A stretch of 64,000 bases of DNA from Algihabitans albus (GCF_003572205.1 NZ_QXNY01000005.1:434001-498000); one strand, 5' to 3'; positions 44,015-53,529 are shown, counted from the stretch's first letter. A program made the numbers and translations. The notes: a model not told the origin generated them from the sequence alone.

Positions 44015-45844
44015 TTAGCCAGCCGAGCGGACCGGCGAGGCGGCTCCCATCGTTTCAGCGGCAAGGAACGCGCGCCAACTGCCTGTGGCGGTGATATCCC
44101 TGGCGTCCGCAACTCCAGCTGATTCGCAAAGGAAGCCCTTCACCTCGCTGCCGTCTTCCAGCATGACCGTGCCCAGCCCCAGCGGCGCCGGGATGCCGGC
44201 CAGCAGCCCGCCCACCTGAGTCTCCGGTAGCGCCCAGAGCTCTAGCTCGATGGCTGCGCCCTCGGTAGTGCGAACCAGTCCGGGACGGTACGGCGGCCCG
44301 CCCGGCAGGGCGTAGAAGCGATAGCAGGGTGCGGTGAACGCGCGGCGCAGGAAACGCGCGCCGCAGCCTGTCAGCTCGCCGTTGAGGGGCAGGCCGCGCA
44401 TATGAGCGCCCACCACGGCCAGAGTTATCTCACCGTGACCCGCTTCGGCTGCCGCCGCCGGTGCGGGCGGTACCGGCCAGCCGGTCGCGCCACAGGTGAT
44501 CCCTGCGCTGGCATGGATCTCGGCTGCCAGGCCGGCGACCAGATGATCCTGGCCGACGGGAGCGAGCAGCGTCACGCTGCCGGGGCGCCCGTCGCGCCGC
44601 GGCGCCACGGGCACCGTGATGCCGCAGAGGTCCAGGAGGTTCACGAAGTTGGTGTAAGTGCCGAGACGGCTGTTCGGCCCAATCGGATCGGCAGTGAGTT
44701 CGGCGCAGCTATAGAAGCGCGGGATCGAGGGTAGGCAAAGACCGTCTAGCTCCGCGGTCAGTCGCTCGGTCTCGCGCTTCAGGTCCGCCAACCGATAGGC
44801 CGCCTCGAACGCATCGGCCGCGCTGAAGGTCTCCGCCTTTTCGATCACCGCGCGGGTCGTCGGGTACAGCGCCTCGGGGGCGCGGTTGAGCAGCTCGGCG
44901 ATCACCGTATAGCGCTCGGCGATCCAGGGGCCGTCGTAGAGCAGCGCGGCGACTGCGTGAAAGGGGGCAAAATCGACCTCCAGGAATTCGACCCCCAGCG
45001 CGGCGAGCCGGCCGAGCGCCGCCTCGAACGCCTCGGCTTGCAGGCTGTCGCCGTAGAACTCTCGTTGAGCGGCTCGCGGCACGCCGAGCCGCAGCGACCC
45101 GTCCGGCCGAGTCAGAGGCCGCAACGGCAGCCGGCGTGCAAAGGGATCCTGAGGATCGAAGTCGGCCGCTGCGGCGAAGGCGCGATAGGCGTCTTCCACG
45201 GCCAAAGCGAAGACGGAAACAGTGTCCAGCGTCCGACAGGCCGGCACGACACCGCTGTTTGAGACGCTGCCCAAACTCGGCTTCAGGCCGACGATGTTGT
45301 TCAGGGCGGCGGGCACCCGGCCCGAGCCGGCGGTGTCGGTGCCGAGCGCGAAGCTGGCCAGCCCTTGCGCCACCGCCACTGCCGAGCCTGAACTGGAACC
45401 ACCTGGCACGATCTCCGGATCGAGCGCATTGCGCGGCGCCTTGCCCAGCGTGCGGACGCCCACCAGCCCGGTGGCGAACTGGTCCAGGTTGGTCTTGCCG
45501 ATGGGGATCGCTCCTGCGGCACGCAGCCGGGCGACGCAGTGCGCGTCAACCTGCGGCCGATAGGCGAAGGCCGGGCAGCCGGCCGTGGTCGGCATGCCGG
45601 CCACGTCGATGTTGTCCTTCACCACAAAAGGCAGGCCCCAGAGCGGCAGGTCGGCCGCCGCCTCGATGGGCGGCAGGGCTGCCGCTGCGGCCAGGCTCTC
45701 AGACGCGGATGCCAGATGCAGAAAGATACCGGGGTCGCCGACAGCTTCGATCCGGCGGTAGAGGTTGTGCAGCAGCTCCGCCGGTGTAAGGCCCTCGGCA
45801 TAGGCGGCGCGCAAGGAGGTGAAGTCGAGCGGTTGATCCGACAT
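44015..45844 (-). CDS. atzF: Allophanate hydrolase
   Basis: A 609-residue two-domain enzyme. The amidase-signature domain has Lys76 (FVVKDNIDVAG), cis-Ser150 (PGGSSSGS) and nucleophile Ser174 (GTDTAGSGRVPAA). The C-terminal domain (about 465-590: VGAHMRGLPLNGELT, FYALPGGPPYRPGLV) is typical of allophanate hydrolase. It hydrolyses allophanate to ammonia and CO2, releasing usable nitrogen. It starts 23 nt after the ABC ATPase gene, so uptake and breakdown are linked. Confidence 0.92.
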   Translation of the reverse strand: MSDQPLDFTSLRAAYAEGLTPAELLHNLYRRIEAVGDPGIFLHLASASESLAAAAALPPIEAAADLPLWGLPFVVKDNIDVAGMPTTAGCPAFAYRPQVDAHCVARLRAAGAIPIGKTNLDQFATGLVGVRTLGKAPRNALDPEIVPGGSSSGSAVAVAQGLASFALGTDTAGSGRVPAALNNIVGLKPSLGSVSNSGVVPACRTLDTVSVFALAVEDAYRAFAAAADFDPQDPFARRLPLRPLTRPDGSLRLGVPRAAQREFYGDSLQAEAFEAALGRLAALGVEFLEVDFAPFHAVAALLYDGPWIAERYTVIAELLNRAPEALYPTTRAVIEKAETFSAADAFEAAYRLADLKRETERLTAELDGLCLPSIPRFYSCAELTADPIGPNSRLGTYTNFVNLLDLCGITVPVAPRRDGRPGSVTLLAPVGQDHLVAGLAAEIHASAGITCGATGWPVPPAPAAAAEAGHGEITLAVVGAHMRGLPLNGELTGCGARFLRRAFTAPCYRFYALPGGPPYRPGLVRTTEGAAIELELWALPETQVGGLLAGIPAPLGLGTVMLEDGSEVKGFLCESAGVADARDITATGSWRAFLAAETMGAASPVRSAG

Positions 45845-45867
45845 GGCTCGTTCTGTCTCGTGGAGGT

Positions 45868-47547
45868 TCAGAGTGCTGTGGCGCGCGGTGGAGATGCGAC
45901 CGCGGAGCCGTCGTAGGCGGGCGGGATCGGCACGGCGTCCAGCAGGCTGCGGGTGTAGTCCGAGGCCGGCGAGGTCATGACCTGCTCCGCCGTTCCCTGC
46001 TCGACGATCTCGCCGGCACGCATGACCAGGATCCGGTCGCAGAGCAGTCGCACGACCTGCAGGTCGTGACTGACGAAGAGATAGCTCATGCCGAGCTTCG
46101 CCTTGAGATCGAGCAGCAGGTTGAGCACGACGGCTTGGATCGATACGTCCAGCGCCGCCGTCGGCTCGTCCAGGATCAGCAGTTTCGGTTCCAGCGCGAT
46201 CGCGCGCGCGATGCCGACCCGTGCCTTCTGACCCCCAGAGAGCTGATGCGGAAAGCGGTCGAGTAGCTCCTGCGGTAGGCCGACCAGATCCGCCAGCTCC
46301 TCGACGCGCCGGCGCCTTGCCTGGCGGCCCAGGTCGGAGAGGCGGGCCAGCGGATCGGAGATGCAGTCGCGTGCCGTGAAGCGGGGATTCAAGCTGTCCG
46401 TGGCATCCTGGAAGACCATCTGCAGCGCTGCGCGCTGAGGGTTGCGGGCGAAGCGCTTGGCCGGGACAGCAGCGAGATCTTCGCCCCGGAACAGGATCTG
46501 GCCGGAGGTCGGGTCGAGCAGCCGCACGATCATGGAGGAGGTGGTTGACTTGCCACAGCCGGACTCGCCGACCAGACCGAGACTCTCTGACTCGCCGAGC
46601 GTAAAGGAGATGCCCTTGACGGCCTGCACGGCGCCGCTCTTGTCGGCGAAGGTCTTGGTGAGCGCACGAACCTCCAGCAGCGGCGTGCCTTCCGGCTGCT
46701 CGGAGGCGCTTGCTGGCAGATTGGGCGTGCGGCTCTCCGGCGGCAGCAGGTCGCGCAGTCCGACTCCCGGGCGCGGTGTTGCGGCAACCAGCCTGCGCGT
46801 GTAGGCGTGCTGCGGCGTCGTGAAGATCCGGCTGGCGGTGCCCTCTTCGACGATTTCGCCATGGCGCATAACCGCCACGCGGTCGCTATAGGCAGCGGCC
46901 AGACCCAGATCGTGGGTGATCAGAATGGCGCTGAGATGCCGTGCACGGATCAACTCGGCAATCAGCTCCATCACCGCCTTCTGAGTCGTCACGTCCAGGC
47001 CGGTGGTGGGCTCATCGGCGATCAGCAGCTTTGGGTCGCAGGCCAGCGCCAGCGCGATCACGACCCGCTGGCACATGCCGCCGGATAGCTCGAAGGGATA
47101 GGCATGGTAGCGCTGGGCCGCGTCGCGGATCTGCACCGCCTCAAGTGCTGCGATGGCTTCGGCCTTCGCGGTCTGGCGTGTGGCGCGGCCGTGGCGCTGC
47201 AACACGTCTTCGATCTGACGGCCGATCTTGCGGATCGGGTTCAGCGCGGCGCGCGGGTTCTGGAAGATCATGGAGATCTCGCGGCCGCGGATGTCACCCA
47301 TCTCGCGGTCGCTGGCCCGGCGCAGATCGACGCCACCATAGGTGACCTCCCCGGCCTCGATGCGTCCGCCGGCGTCCAGGATGCGCATCAGGGCGTAGGT
47401 GGTCACCGACTTGCCCGAGCCCGACTCACCGACCACCGCCAGCGTCTCGCCGCGCGCCACCGACAGGCTGACGCCGCGCACGGCCCGAACCTTGCCGCGG
47501 CGGGTGGCGAAGGCGACGGCGAGGTTGCGGATGTCCAGCAGAGCCAT
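45868..47547 (-). CDS. Oligopeptide-type ABC transporter fused ATPase (DppD-DppF)
   Basis: A 559-residue protein with two complete ATPase domains in tandem, like GsiA. Domain 1 has Walker A GESGSGKS, signature LSGGMCQR and Walker [13 protein letters not shown]. Domain 2 has Walker A GESGCGKS, signature LSGGQKAR and Walker [13 protein letters not shown]. It powers import through the DppB/DppC-like permeases upstream. ATG 47547 was chosen at the start of domain homology; the frame is open upstream over the DppC-like gene. Confidence 0.92.
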   Translation of the reverse strand: MALLDIRNLAVAFATRRGKVRAVRGVSLSVARGETLAVVGESGSGKSVTTYALMRILDAGGRIEAGEVTYGGVDLRRASDREMGDIRGREISMIFQNPRAALNPIRKIGRQIEDVLQRHGRATRQTAKAEAIAALEAVQIRDAAQRYHAYPFELSGGMCQRVVIALALACDPKLLIADEPTTGLDVTTQKAVMELIAELIRARHLSAILITHDLGLAAAYSDRVAVMRHGEIVEEGTASRIFTTPQHAYTRRLVAATPRPGVGLRDLLPPESRTPNLPASASEQPEGTPLLEVRALTKTFADKSGAVQAVKGISFTLGESESLGLVGESGCGKSTTSSMIVRLLDPTSGQILFRGEDLAAVPAKRFARNPQRAALQMVFQDATDSLNPRFTARDCISDPLARLSDLGRQARRRRVEELADLVGLPQELLDRFPHQLSGGQKARVGIARAIALEPKLLILDEPTAALDVSIQAVVLNLLLDLKAKLGMSYLFVSHDLQVVRLLCDRILVMRAGEIVEQGTAEQVMTSPASDYTRSLLDAVPIPPAYDGSAVASPPRATAL

Positions 47548-47552
47548 TCCAT

Positions 47553-48431
47553 TCAACTCCGCAGGCGCGGGTCGACCATGTCGCGCAGACCGTCGCCCAG
47601 CAGGTTGAAGGTGAAGACCGCCAACATCAGGGCCAAGCCGGGGAAGACCGCCAGCCACCACTCGCCGGAGACGATGTAGTTGGCGCCTTCGGCGACCATG
47701 ATGCCCCATTCCGGCGTCGGTGGTCGTACGCCCAGCCCGATGAAGGACAGGCCGGCGGCGTTGAGGATCGCCCAGCCCATGTTGAGCGAGAGCTGCACCA
47801 TCATCGGCGGCAGGGCGTTGGGGAAGATATGCAGCGCCAGCACGCGCAGGTCCGAGTTGCCGGACAGCTTGGCGGCCAAGGCGAAGCCGGCTTCGCGCCG
47901 GATATTGACTTCCGCGCGCACGACACGCGCGTAGAAGGGGATGTTGATGATGGCGGTGGCGTAGATCACGTTCTCAACCGTGTTGCCCAGGGCGGCGACG
48001 ATGCCCATGGCCAGCACGAAGAGCGGGAAGGCCATGATGGTGTCGAGTAGGCGGCTCAGCAGCTTGTCGATCCAGCCGCCCCAGTAGCCGGCGACCGCAC
48101 CCAGGATCGAGCCGATGACGAAGGACAGGGCGACGGCGGCGACCGAGATGGTCAGATCGAGGCGCGTGGCCACCAGCACCCGGCTGAAGACGTCGCGTCC
48201 GAGATTGTCGGTGCCGAACCAATTCTGCCAGGAGGGCGGCCGCAGGGCACGGGAGGCATCGGTGGCATAGGGGTCGTAGGGCGCGACCCAGGGGCCGAAG
48301 ATCCCCGCGAAGAGAATCACGCCCAGCATTGCGAAGGCAAGCAGGGTGACCGGGTTGGAGCGTAGCACGTAGAGGACGTGCTGCAATCGGCCCGACCGCT
48401 GCGGGGCTAGGGAGATCGGTGTATCGGTCAT
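47553..48431 (-). CDS. Oligopeptide-type ABC permease (DppC-like)
   Basis: A 292-residue permease. A cytoplasmic N-terminus is followed by TM1, then FGTDNLGRDVFSRVLVATR, the DppC landmark. The EAA loop is AAKLSGNSDLRVLALHIFPN. Its ATG shares one base with the TGA of the DppB-like gene. Confidence 0.92.
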   Translation of the reverse strand: MTDTPISLAPQRSGRLQHVLYVLRSNPVTLLAFAMLGVILFAGIFGPWVAPYDPYATDASRALRPPSWQNWFGTDNLGRDVFSRVLVATRLDLTISVAAVALSFVIGSILGAVAGYWGGWIDKLLSRLLDTIMAFPLFVLAMGIVAALGNTVENVIYATAIINIPFYARVVRAEVNIRREAGFALAAKLSGNSDLRVLALHIFPNALPPMMVQLSLNMGWAILNAAGLSFIGLGVRPPTPEWGIMVAEGANYIVSGEWWLAVFPGLALMLAVFTFNLLGDGLRDMVDPRLRS

Positions 48432-49456
48432 CAGCTCTCGAAGCCGATGCGCGGATCGATCAGTGTGTAGGCGATGTCGATCGTCAGGTTGAGCAGCACG
48501 AAGAGCAAGGCCATGGTCAGCACGAAGCCCTGCACGGCGGCGTAGTCGGAGGCGATCAGCGCGTCGACGGCATACGAGCCGATGCCTGGCCAGGCGAAGA
48601 CCTTCTCCACCAGTACATTGGCGCCGAGGGTGAAGGAGAAGACCATGCCCAGCGTGGTGACGACCGGTAGCAGAGCATTGTGCAGGGCATAGCGGTAGAG
48701 CAGGGTGGTGCGGGTCAGTCCGGCGGCCTTGGCCGTGCGGATGAAATCGGCCGAGAGCGCTTGCAGCATGGCCGCTCGGGTCATCCGCGCGAGTGGTGCC
48801 AGGGTGAAGAGCGCCAGGGTCACGGCGGGCAGCACCATCTGCCGAGCCGCGCCTCGCCAAGTTTCCCAATCGCCGATCACAGCAGCGTCGATGAGAAAGA
48901 ATCCGGTGACCCTGGGCGGCTCCAGATAGAGAAAGTCAAGCCGGCCCAAGGGCGCCGGCGACCAGCCCAGCAGGTAGTAGAAGATATAGATCAGGGCCAG
49001 TCCCGTGAAAAAGGTCGGCAACGAAACGCCGGCGGTCACCAGCACGCGACAGCCATGGTCGATCCAGGAGCCGGGCCGGGTAGCTGCCAGAATGCCCAAC
49101 GGCAAGGCCACCGCACAGGAGAGGAGCAGCGCCAAGAGCGTCAACTCGAGCGAGGCCGGCAGACGCCGGGCCAGCTCGACCGCCACTGGCTGGCCGGTCG
49201 AGAGCGACTGGCCCAGGTCGCCCTGCAGCAGGTCGCCGACATAGATGATGAACTGCTCCGGCAAAGACTTGTCGAGACCGAGCGCGGTACGGATTTCGGC
49301 GATGGAGGCCTCGTCCGCAGCCGCACCGGCGAAGTAGACGGCGGGGTCGCCCGGCAGGGCGCGGGTCAGCACGAAGGTGACAACCACCACGCCGAGCACC
49401 ACCGGGATCGCCTGTGCGATCCGCGAGGCGATGGTCTTCAGGCGTCCTGCCGGCAC
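48431..49456 (-). CDS. Oligopeptide-type ABC permease (DppB-like)
   Basis: A 341-residue permease with the opening TM and then LTRALPGDPAVYFAG, the EAA-like loop DFIRTAKAAGLTRTTLLYRY, and the ending of the DppB family. The GTG start lies 4 nt after the binding-protein stop, so it is coupled to it. Confidence 0.92.
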   Translation of the reverse strand: MPAGRLKTIASRIAQAIPVVLGVVVVTFVLTRALPGDPAVYFAGAAADEASIAEIRTALGLDKSLPEQFIIYVGDLLQGDLGQSLSTGQPVAVELARRLPASLELTLLALLLSCAVALPLGILAATRPGSWIDHGCRVLVTAGVSLPTFFTGLALIYIFYYLLGWSPAPLGRLDFLYLEPPRVTGFFLIDAAVIGDWETWRGAARQMVLPAVTLALFTLAPLARMTRAAMLQALSADFIRTAKAAGLTRTTLLYRYALHNALLPVVTTLGMVFSFTLGANVLVEKVFAWPGIGSYAVDALIASDYAAVQGFVLTMALLFVLLNLTIDIAYTLIDPRIGFES

Positions 49457-49460
49457 CGTC

Positions 49461-51092
49461 TCATGCCCGACTCAAGCCGCGGGCGTCGAGCTGGCGATGG
49501 AACCAGTATTCATAGCCCTCCGCAGCGTTGGTCCCGACGTTGAGTGCCGGTTGCCACAGCGGGATTCGCGGCAAATCCTCGATGGCGATCTGCATCAGCC
49601 GGGTGATCTTCGGCGCATAGTCGGGATCGTCCGGCTGCATGTGCAGGGTCTCGTCGACCAGCGCTTCGACCTCGGGGTTGGCGTAGTTCGAGGAGTTGAA
49701 GAGATGCCCCTCCTTGTAGGCCCAGAAGAAGTAGTAGCACGGGTAGTTCAACCAGCCGCCGAAGTTCTCCAGATGCATGGGCAGGCGCTTTTCGACCAGG
49801 GCCGCCGTTCGCCAGTTGGCACCGGGGATCTTCTCGACGGTCGCCGTGATGCCGATCTTCCCGAGGCTTTCCTGGATCAGCAGCGCGGTCGGTTCCATCC
49901 AGTCCACCAGGCCGAGACTGATCGACAGCGGTACCTCGAAGCCGCCGGCGAAGGCGCTCTTGTCCAGATGCGCGCGCGCCTTGTCCAGATCGGTGTCGTA
50001 GGGGAAAGGTTGCGGCCAGTCGAGGGTCTCGATCTCGCCCGAGCCGCCCCACATGGGCGCACCACGGCCGTAGGCGGCGGTCTGGAAGATATCCGCGTAG
50101 GGGATGGCGTAGGCCACCGCCTTGCGCACATCCGGGTCCTGGAAGGGCTCGAAGCTGTAGTTGAGACCGACGCAGTGGATGCAGTTCTCGATCGGCGTGC
50201 TGAAGACCGAGACGCCGTCCTGGCCGCTCAACTCCTGAGCGTCCTTGTTCGGCATGTTGAAGGATATTTGTACGTCGCCGCGTTCCAGCAGGGCCCGGCG
50301 ATTGGAGGCGTTCGGCACCTCGCGCACGATCACTCGGCGGGCGCCCGGCAGCAGCCCGCCAACCCAGGCGTCATTGCGTTCGTAGACCAGCTGCTGACCA
50401 GGGTCCCAGCGCTCCACCTTGTAGGCGCCGGAGCCTGCCGGTGTCTGATGCAGATACTCCGTCGCCCAAGGGTCGTCGTCGGTGGCGTTCGCCTTGGCCA
50501 CCTTGGAATTGATGATCATCGGCACCGGAACCGCCAGGTCGGGCAGAGTCAGCTTGGAGGGGCGCAGCAGGTGGATCTTGAAGGTCTTCTCGTCGAGCGC
50601 CTCGAACTGTTCCGGTTTCTCCAGTAGGCCGGCCTTCATCTGCACCGTCGGAAAACCGCCGACGCTGACCGCCCGTTCGAAGGACCAGCGCACATCCTCG
50701 GCCGTCACTGGCGAACCGTCCCAGAAGACGGCATGCGCCTTGAGCGTGAAAACGATGGAGTCCTCGGCGATCTCCCAGCTCTCGGCGAGTTCGGGCACGA
50801 TGGTCTGATAGTCGTAGGACAGGCCGCCGTCGGCCGTCTCCTTAGTGCCGAAAGAAACCAGCCGATCGTAGCAGTTGACCGCGACCTGGTAGCTGGCCCG
50901 GTTGGTGCCGGTGCGATGGATGTCCAGGCTGTTGATTGTCTGCCCGGTGACCACTACCACCGTTTCCGCGGCCTGTGCCTGGGCGGGCAGCACCTTGAGG
51001 AAGGGCAGCATGCCTGCACCGGCAAGCGCGGCGCCGGACATTTGTAGAAAGCTGCGGCGGGACGGCGCCGCGGAAAGCCTCGTCTTCGTCAT
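49461..51092 (-). CDS. Oligopeptide-type ABC substrate-binding protein (SBP_bac_5)
   Basis: A 543-residue periplasmic binding protein with a Tat-type signal (SRRSFLQMSGAALAGAG, cut near AQA). The family-5 core includes SLDIHRTGTNRASY, the LAESWEIAEDSIVFTLK block and the ALLERGDVQIS region. Ligands of this family range from peptides to glycosides; the neighbouring allophanate/amidase genes suggest a nitrogenous ureide or amide. It heads the operon, divergent from LysR. Confidence 0.9.
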   Translation of the reverse strand: MTKTRLSAAPSRRSFLQMSGAALAGAGMLPFLKVLPAQAQAAETVVVVTGQTINSLDIHRTGTNRASYQVAVNCYDRLVSFGTKETADGGLSYDYQTIVPELAESWEIAEDSIVFTLKAHAVFWDGSPVTAEDVRWSFERAVSVGGFPTVQMKAGLLEKPEQFEALDEKTFKIHLLRPSKLTLPDLAVPVPMIINSKVAKANATDDDPWATEYLHQTPAGSGAYKVERWDPGQQLVYERNDAWVGGLLPGARRVIVREVPNASNRRALLERGDVQISFNMPNKDAQELSGQDGVSVFSTPIENCIHCVGLNYSFEPFQDPDVRKAVAYAIPYADIFQTAAYGRGAPMWGGSGEIETLDWPQPFPYDTDLDKARAHLDKSAFAGGFEVPLSISLGLVDWMEPTALLIQESLGKIGITATVEKIPGANWRTAALVEKRLPMHLENFGGWLNYPCYYFFWAYKEGHLFNSSNYANPEVEALVDETLHMQPDDPDYAPKITRLMQIAIEDLPRIPLWQPALNVGTNAAEGYEYWFHRQLDARGLSRA

Positions 51093-51251
51093 TCCCGATA
51101 GCCTCTCTGTTGCGGCCGTCCTTACGGTTATCGACCCGCTGGCCGACCGGCCGTTCCCGAGAGCGCTATCAGGTGGCGGTGTGTCCGTCTTCTGCTAGTC
51201 TGGCACCGTTGCGGTGAAAAAAATGCACCGCTCGGATGAAAGCCATTCTTT

Positions 51252-52154
51252 ATGAGGCACTTGCAGACCTATCGCTACATCGACGTGGTGTCGAAGGCTG
51301 GTTCGATCCGCAAGGCGGCAGAGGCCCTCAACATCACACCCTCGGCGCTCAATCGGCGGATCCAGACCTTTGAGGAGGAACTGGGCACGCCGGTCTTCGA
51401 ACGCATGCCGCGCGGGGTCCGCCTGAATACTGTGGGCGAGCTGCTGATCCAGCACATCCGCAGCCAGATGTCGGACCTCGACCGTCTGAGGTCGAAGATC
51501 GCCGACCTGGAGGGGATTCGTCGCGGCCACGTCTCCATTGCCTGCAGCCAGGCTCTGCTGCCCTACTTTCTGCCGCGCCAGATTGCCTTCTATCGGCGAG
51601 CCCATCCGGCGGTCACCTTCTCCATATTGCCTCGGGACCGAACGGCGGCCGAGCAGGAACTGATCGACTACAGCTGCGATCTGCTGCTGGTGTTCGAGCC
51701 GTTGCCGCTGACCGAGGTGCAGACGCTGGCGGTGGTGCGGCAAGCGTTGCATGCGGTGATGGCGCCGCAGCATCCGCTTGCAGAGCGCCAACGGCTGCGT
51801 TTGCGCGACTGTCTGCGCTATCCCGTCAGCCTGCCGACGGCGCCCTATGGCGTGCGCCAGCTGTTGGAGCGGGCGGCGGCGCGCAAGGCGGAACCTCTAG
51901 AGCCGGTGGTGGAATCAGATTCCTTTGAGTTCTTACGCCACTACGCCGCGGCGGAGAATCTCCTTGCCTTCCAGATTCCGATCGGCCTGCCGCCGTCGCG
52001 GAGCGCCGGCGACCTGGTCAGCCGGCCGCTCGACGAACGCGACGTCCCCTGCGGCGTACTACTGCTGGGCCAGCTGCGCCACCGCGCCCTGCCGGTCGCC
52101 TCTGCCCGCTTCGCCGACCAGCTGGTGACGGCCCTGCAGACCGAGTTCGCTTGA
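51252..52154 (+). CDS. LysR-family transcriptional regulator
   Basis: A 300-residue LysR protein: an N-terminal helix-turn-helix (SIRKAAEALNITPSALNRRI) and a C-terminal ligand-binding domain (GHVSIACSQALLPYF). It is divergent from the binding-protein gene across a 159-nt gap, so it probably controls the transporter-allophanate-hydrolase operon. The inducer is unknown. Confidence 0.9.
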   Translation: MRHLQTYRYIDVVSKAGSIRKAAEALNITPSALNRRIQTFEEELGTPVFERMPRGVRLNTVGELLIQHIRSQMSDLDRLRSKIADLEGIRRGHVSIACSQALLPYFLPRQIAFYRRAHPAVTFSILPRDRTAAEQELIDYSCDLLLVFEPLPLTEVQTLAVVRQALHAVMAPQHPLAERQRLRLRDCLRYPVSLPTAPYGVRQLLERAAARKAEPLEPVVESDSFEFLRHYAAAENLLAFQIPIGLPPSRSAGDLVSRPLDERDVPCGVLLLGQLRHRALPVASARFADQLVTALQTEFA

Positions 52155-52234
52155 GCCTCAGGGCCTGCTGGCCGGCAAAGCCGAAAGTCGCACCTCTTCA
52201 GGCAAGCATGATCGGGTCGACCTCGAGCGGCCAC

Positions 52235-52441
52235 TGACGGCCAGGCCGGTAATGCCGCGGCCTGTTCCTTGGAAACGCCGATGCTGTGCACCGCTGCGGC
52301 ATGGGTGACGACAGCAGTGATGTAGGACAGCTTGGAACCCAGAGTCGCCGGGCCAGCGCCCTCCTTGGCGCGGAGGCGGCCATAGTCGATCAGCTGCTCG
52401 CGCCCGAGCTTGCCGAGGGCGGGTTCGGCCCAGCCGCCCAC
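52235..52441 (-). pseudogene. Tyrosine recombinase (integrase) fragment
   Basis: About 65 residues of the N-terminal SAM-like core-binding domain of a phage-type integrase: LGKLGREQLIDYGRLRAKEG, GPATLGSKLSYITAVVTHAA and VHSIGVSKEQ. The catalytic domain with its Arg/His/Tyr residues is gone and the frame degenerates after SVAARG. Its position about 300 nt from the right-hand 63-nt repeat is where an island integrase is expected. Confidence 0.72.
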
Positions 52442-52693
52442 TGCGGAAGCGGGGGCAGGCAGCCATCGGTCGCTCCCAGGCTAGGGTGGGGCATCGCTGG
52501 AAATTCCTGCCTGAAGTGCGCATATTTGGGGCGGTTTCGGCATCGGAAGACTGTTTTGGCTACATCTGACCGCCCTGACGACCGGCTCGGCATGCGCTTC
52601 TCCGTGGCACCGATGATAGACTGATTGCATAATTAAATCAGATAGACAGCACACACTCCGTACAGGTCTATGTATTAAGAAAGCCGTCCAACT

Positions 52694-52743
52694 CGGTAGG
52701 CTCATACTCGAAGGCCGCAAGCTCCAACCCTGCCCACGCCACA
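52694..52743 (+). pseudogene. Decayed initiator tRNA(fMet) remnant
   Basis: From CGGTAG onward, with a gap of about 8 nt, the sequence follows a bacterial initiator tRNA. GGCTCATA covers the CAT anticodon, then GAAGGCCGCA, then CTCCAACCCTGCCCACGC in place of the T arm and acceptor end. I estimate roughly 80% identity over about 45 nt against a remembered alphaproteobacterial initiator tRNA. The 5' half is missing. Confidence 0.5.
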
Positions 52744-52800
52744 GTCAAATCGATGCAGAGACTGAATGTCGGTCTCGGTGGTTGCAGGCTCCCGCAACCA
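52738..52800 (+). repeat. 63-nt direct repeat, right copy (possible att site)
   Basis: The partner of 26944-27006 (54/63 identical, no gaps), in the same orientation. It begins at the very end of the tRNA remnant and ends CCCGCAACCA. Confidence 0.7.
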
Positions 52801-52833
52801 TCTTTACTTGCTCGGGGCGCAAGTTGTGATCAG

Positions 52834-52851
52834 ATCCAGCCCCCGCAACCA
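52834..52851 (+). repeat. Initiator-tRNA-like 3' end
   Basis: ATCCAGCCCCCGCAACCA differs by one base or so from the 18-nt 3' end of initiator tRNA (the C1-A72 type ending CCCCGCAACCA). The rest of the tRNA is not present. It is a third copy of a tRNA end at this boundary. Confidence 0.5.
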
Positions 52852-53145
52852 ATGACAACAGCGATTCCACTGCATCCGACTAAGCAGTATATCACCGGTA
52901 TTGCTCTTGTCATTTTTGCCGCTAGTGACGCTTGTCCGTTTCCGCTATCAAGTTGATTTCAAACCTAGAATGGGTCGATGATCGAAGGAGATGGAATTCG
53001 AGGCCATTTCCTTACCGTGTAACCTGCAGAGGCCAAGCGCGATAAAATCGGCAGGCATCAGTCCGTTCTCCGAAGCTAAGCGCTGGTTCAGGGTGGGGCG
53101 ACGGGTGGCTCTTCAGTGGGTTCATGTGGGCCCCTGGGCGATGCC

Positions 53146-53336
53146 TGCCCCTGCGACCACGTCTGCGCCCTGCGCGCCGTTACCTCGAGCGACGGCATGG
53201 CGACCTTGAGCCGACCGTTCGAGCACGAGGTCCTGACCGGCACGGCCACCCGCATCGTCAACGAGGTGCGCGGCATCAACCGCGTCGTCTGCCGGCACAG
53301 GTACGTCGGGCTGATGTCTTCGGCAAACCGCCGGCT
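53146..53336 (+). pseudogene. 3' fragment of guaA (GMP synthase)
   Basis: The frame gives [32 protein letters not shown] and [10 protein letters not shown], matching the C-terminal domain of glutamine-hydrolysing GMP synthase. After RVV the frame shifts, and DVFGKPPA plus a stop appears in another frame, where intact guaA has the D-V-x-x-K-P-P ending. It is a degraded copy. Confidence 0.65.
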
Positions 53337-53481
53337 TAGGCTCTCCGAAGGCGTCTACCCCGGCGAAGCTGGTGCCGACCAAGCACCTAGGCACTGCAAG
53401 ATCGGTTCGTAGCTGCTGTCGAAGTCTGGGTCGAGACCGATCGTTGGCACGCATATCGCACGCACGGACCGTGAGTTCTCT

Positions 53482-53529
53482 CTACGCTCGGGGGCTTCTG
53501 CCTCGCTACGCTCGGGGGCTTCTGCCTCG
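53482..53529 (+). repeat. 24-bp tandem duplication
   Basis: Two adjacent identical 24-bp units (starting CTACGCTCGGGGGC). They lie in the gene-free stretch 53337-53618, where nothing else was seen. Confidence 0.85.

Larger units (their letters stand above)
52442..53145. other. Gene-free stretch with right island boundary
   Basis: No intact gene. It contains a decayed initiator-tRNA-like sequence (52694-52743), the right 63-nt repeat (52738-52800) and a further initiator-tRNA 3' end (52834-52851). The short frames here have no family resemblance. Confidence 0.5.
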
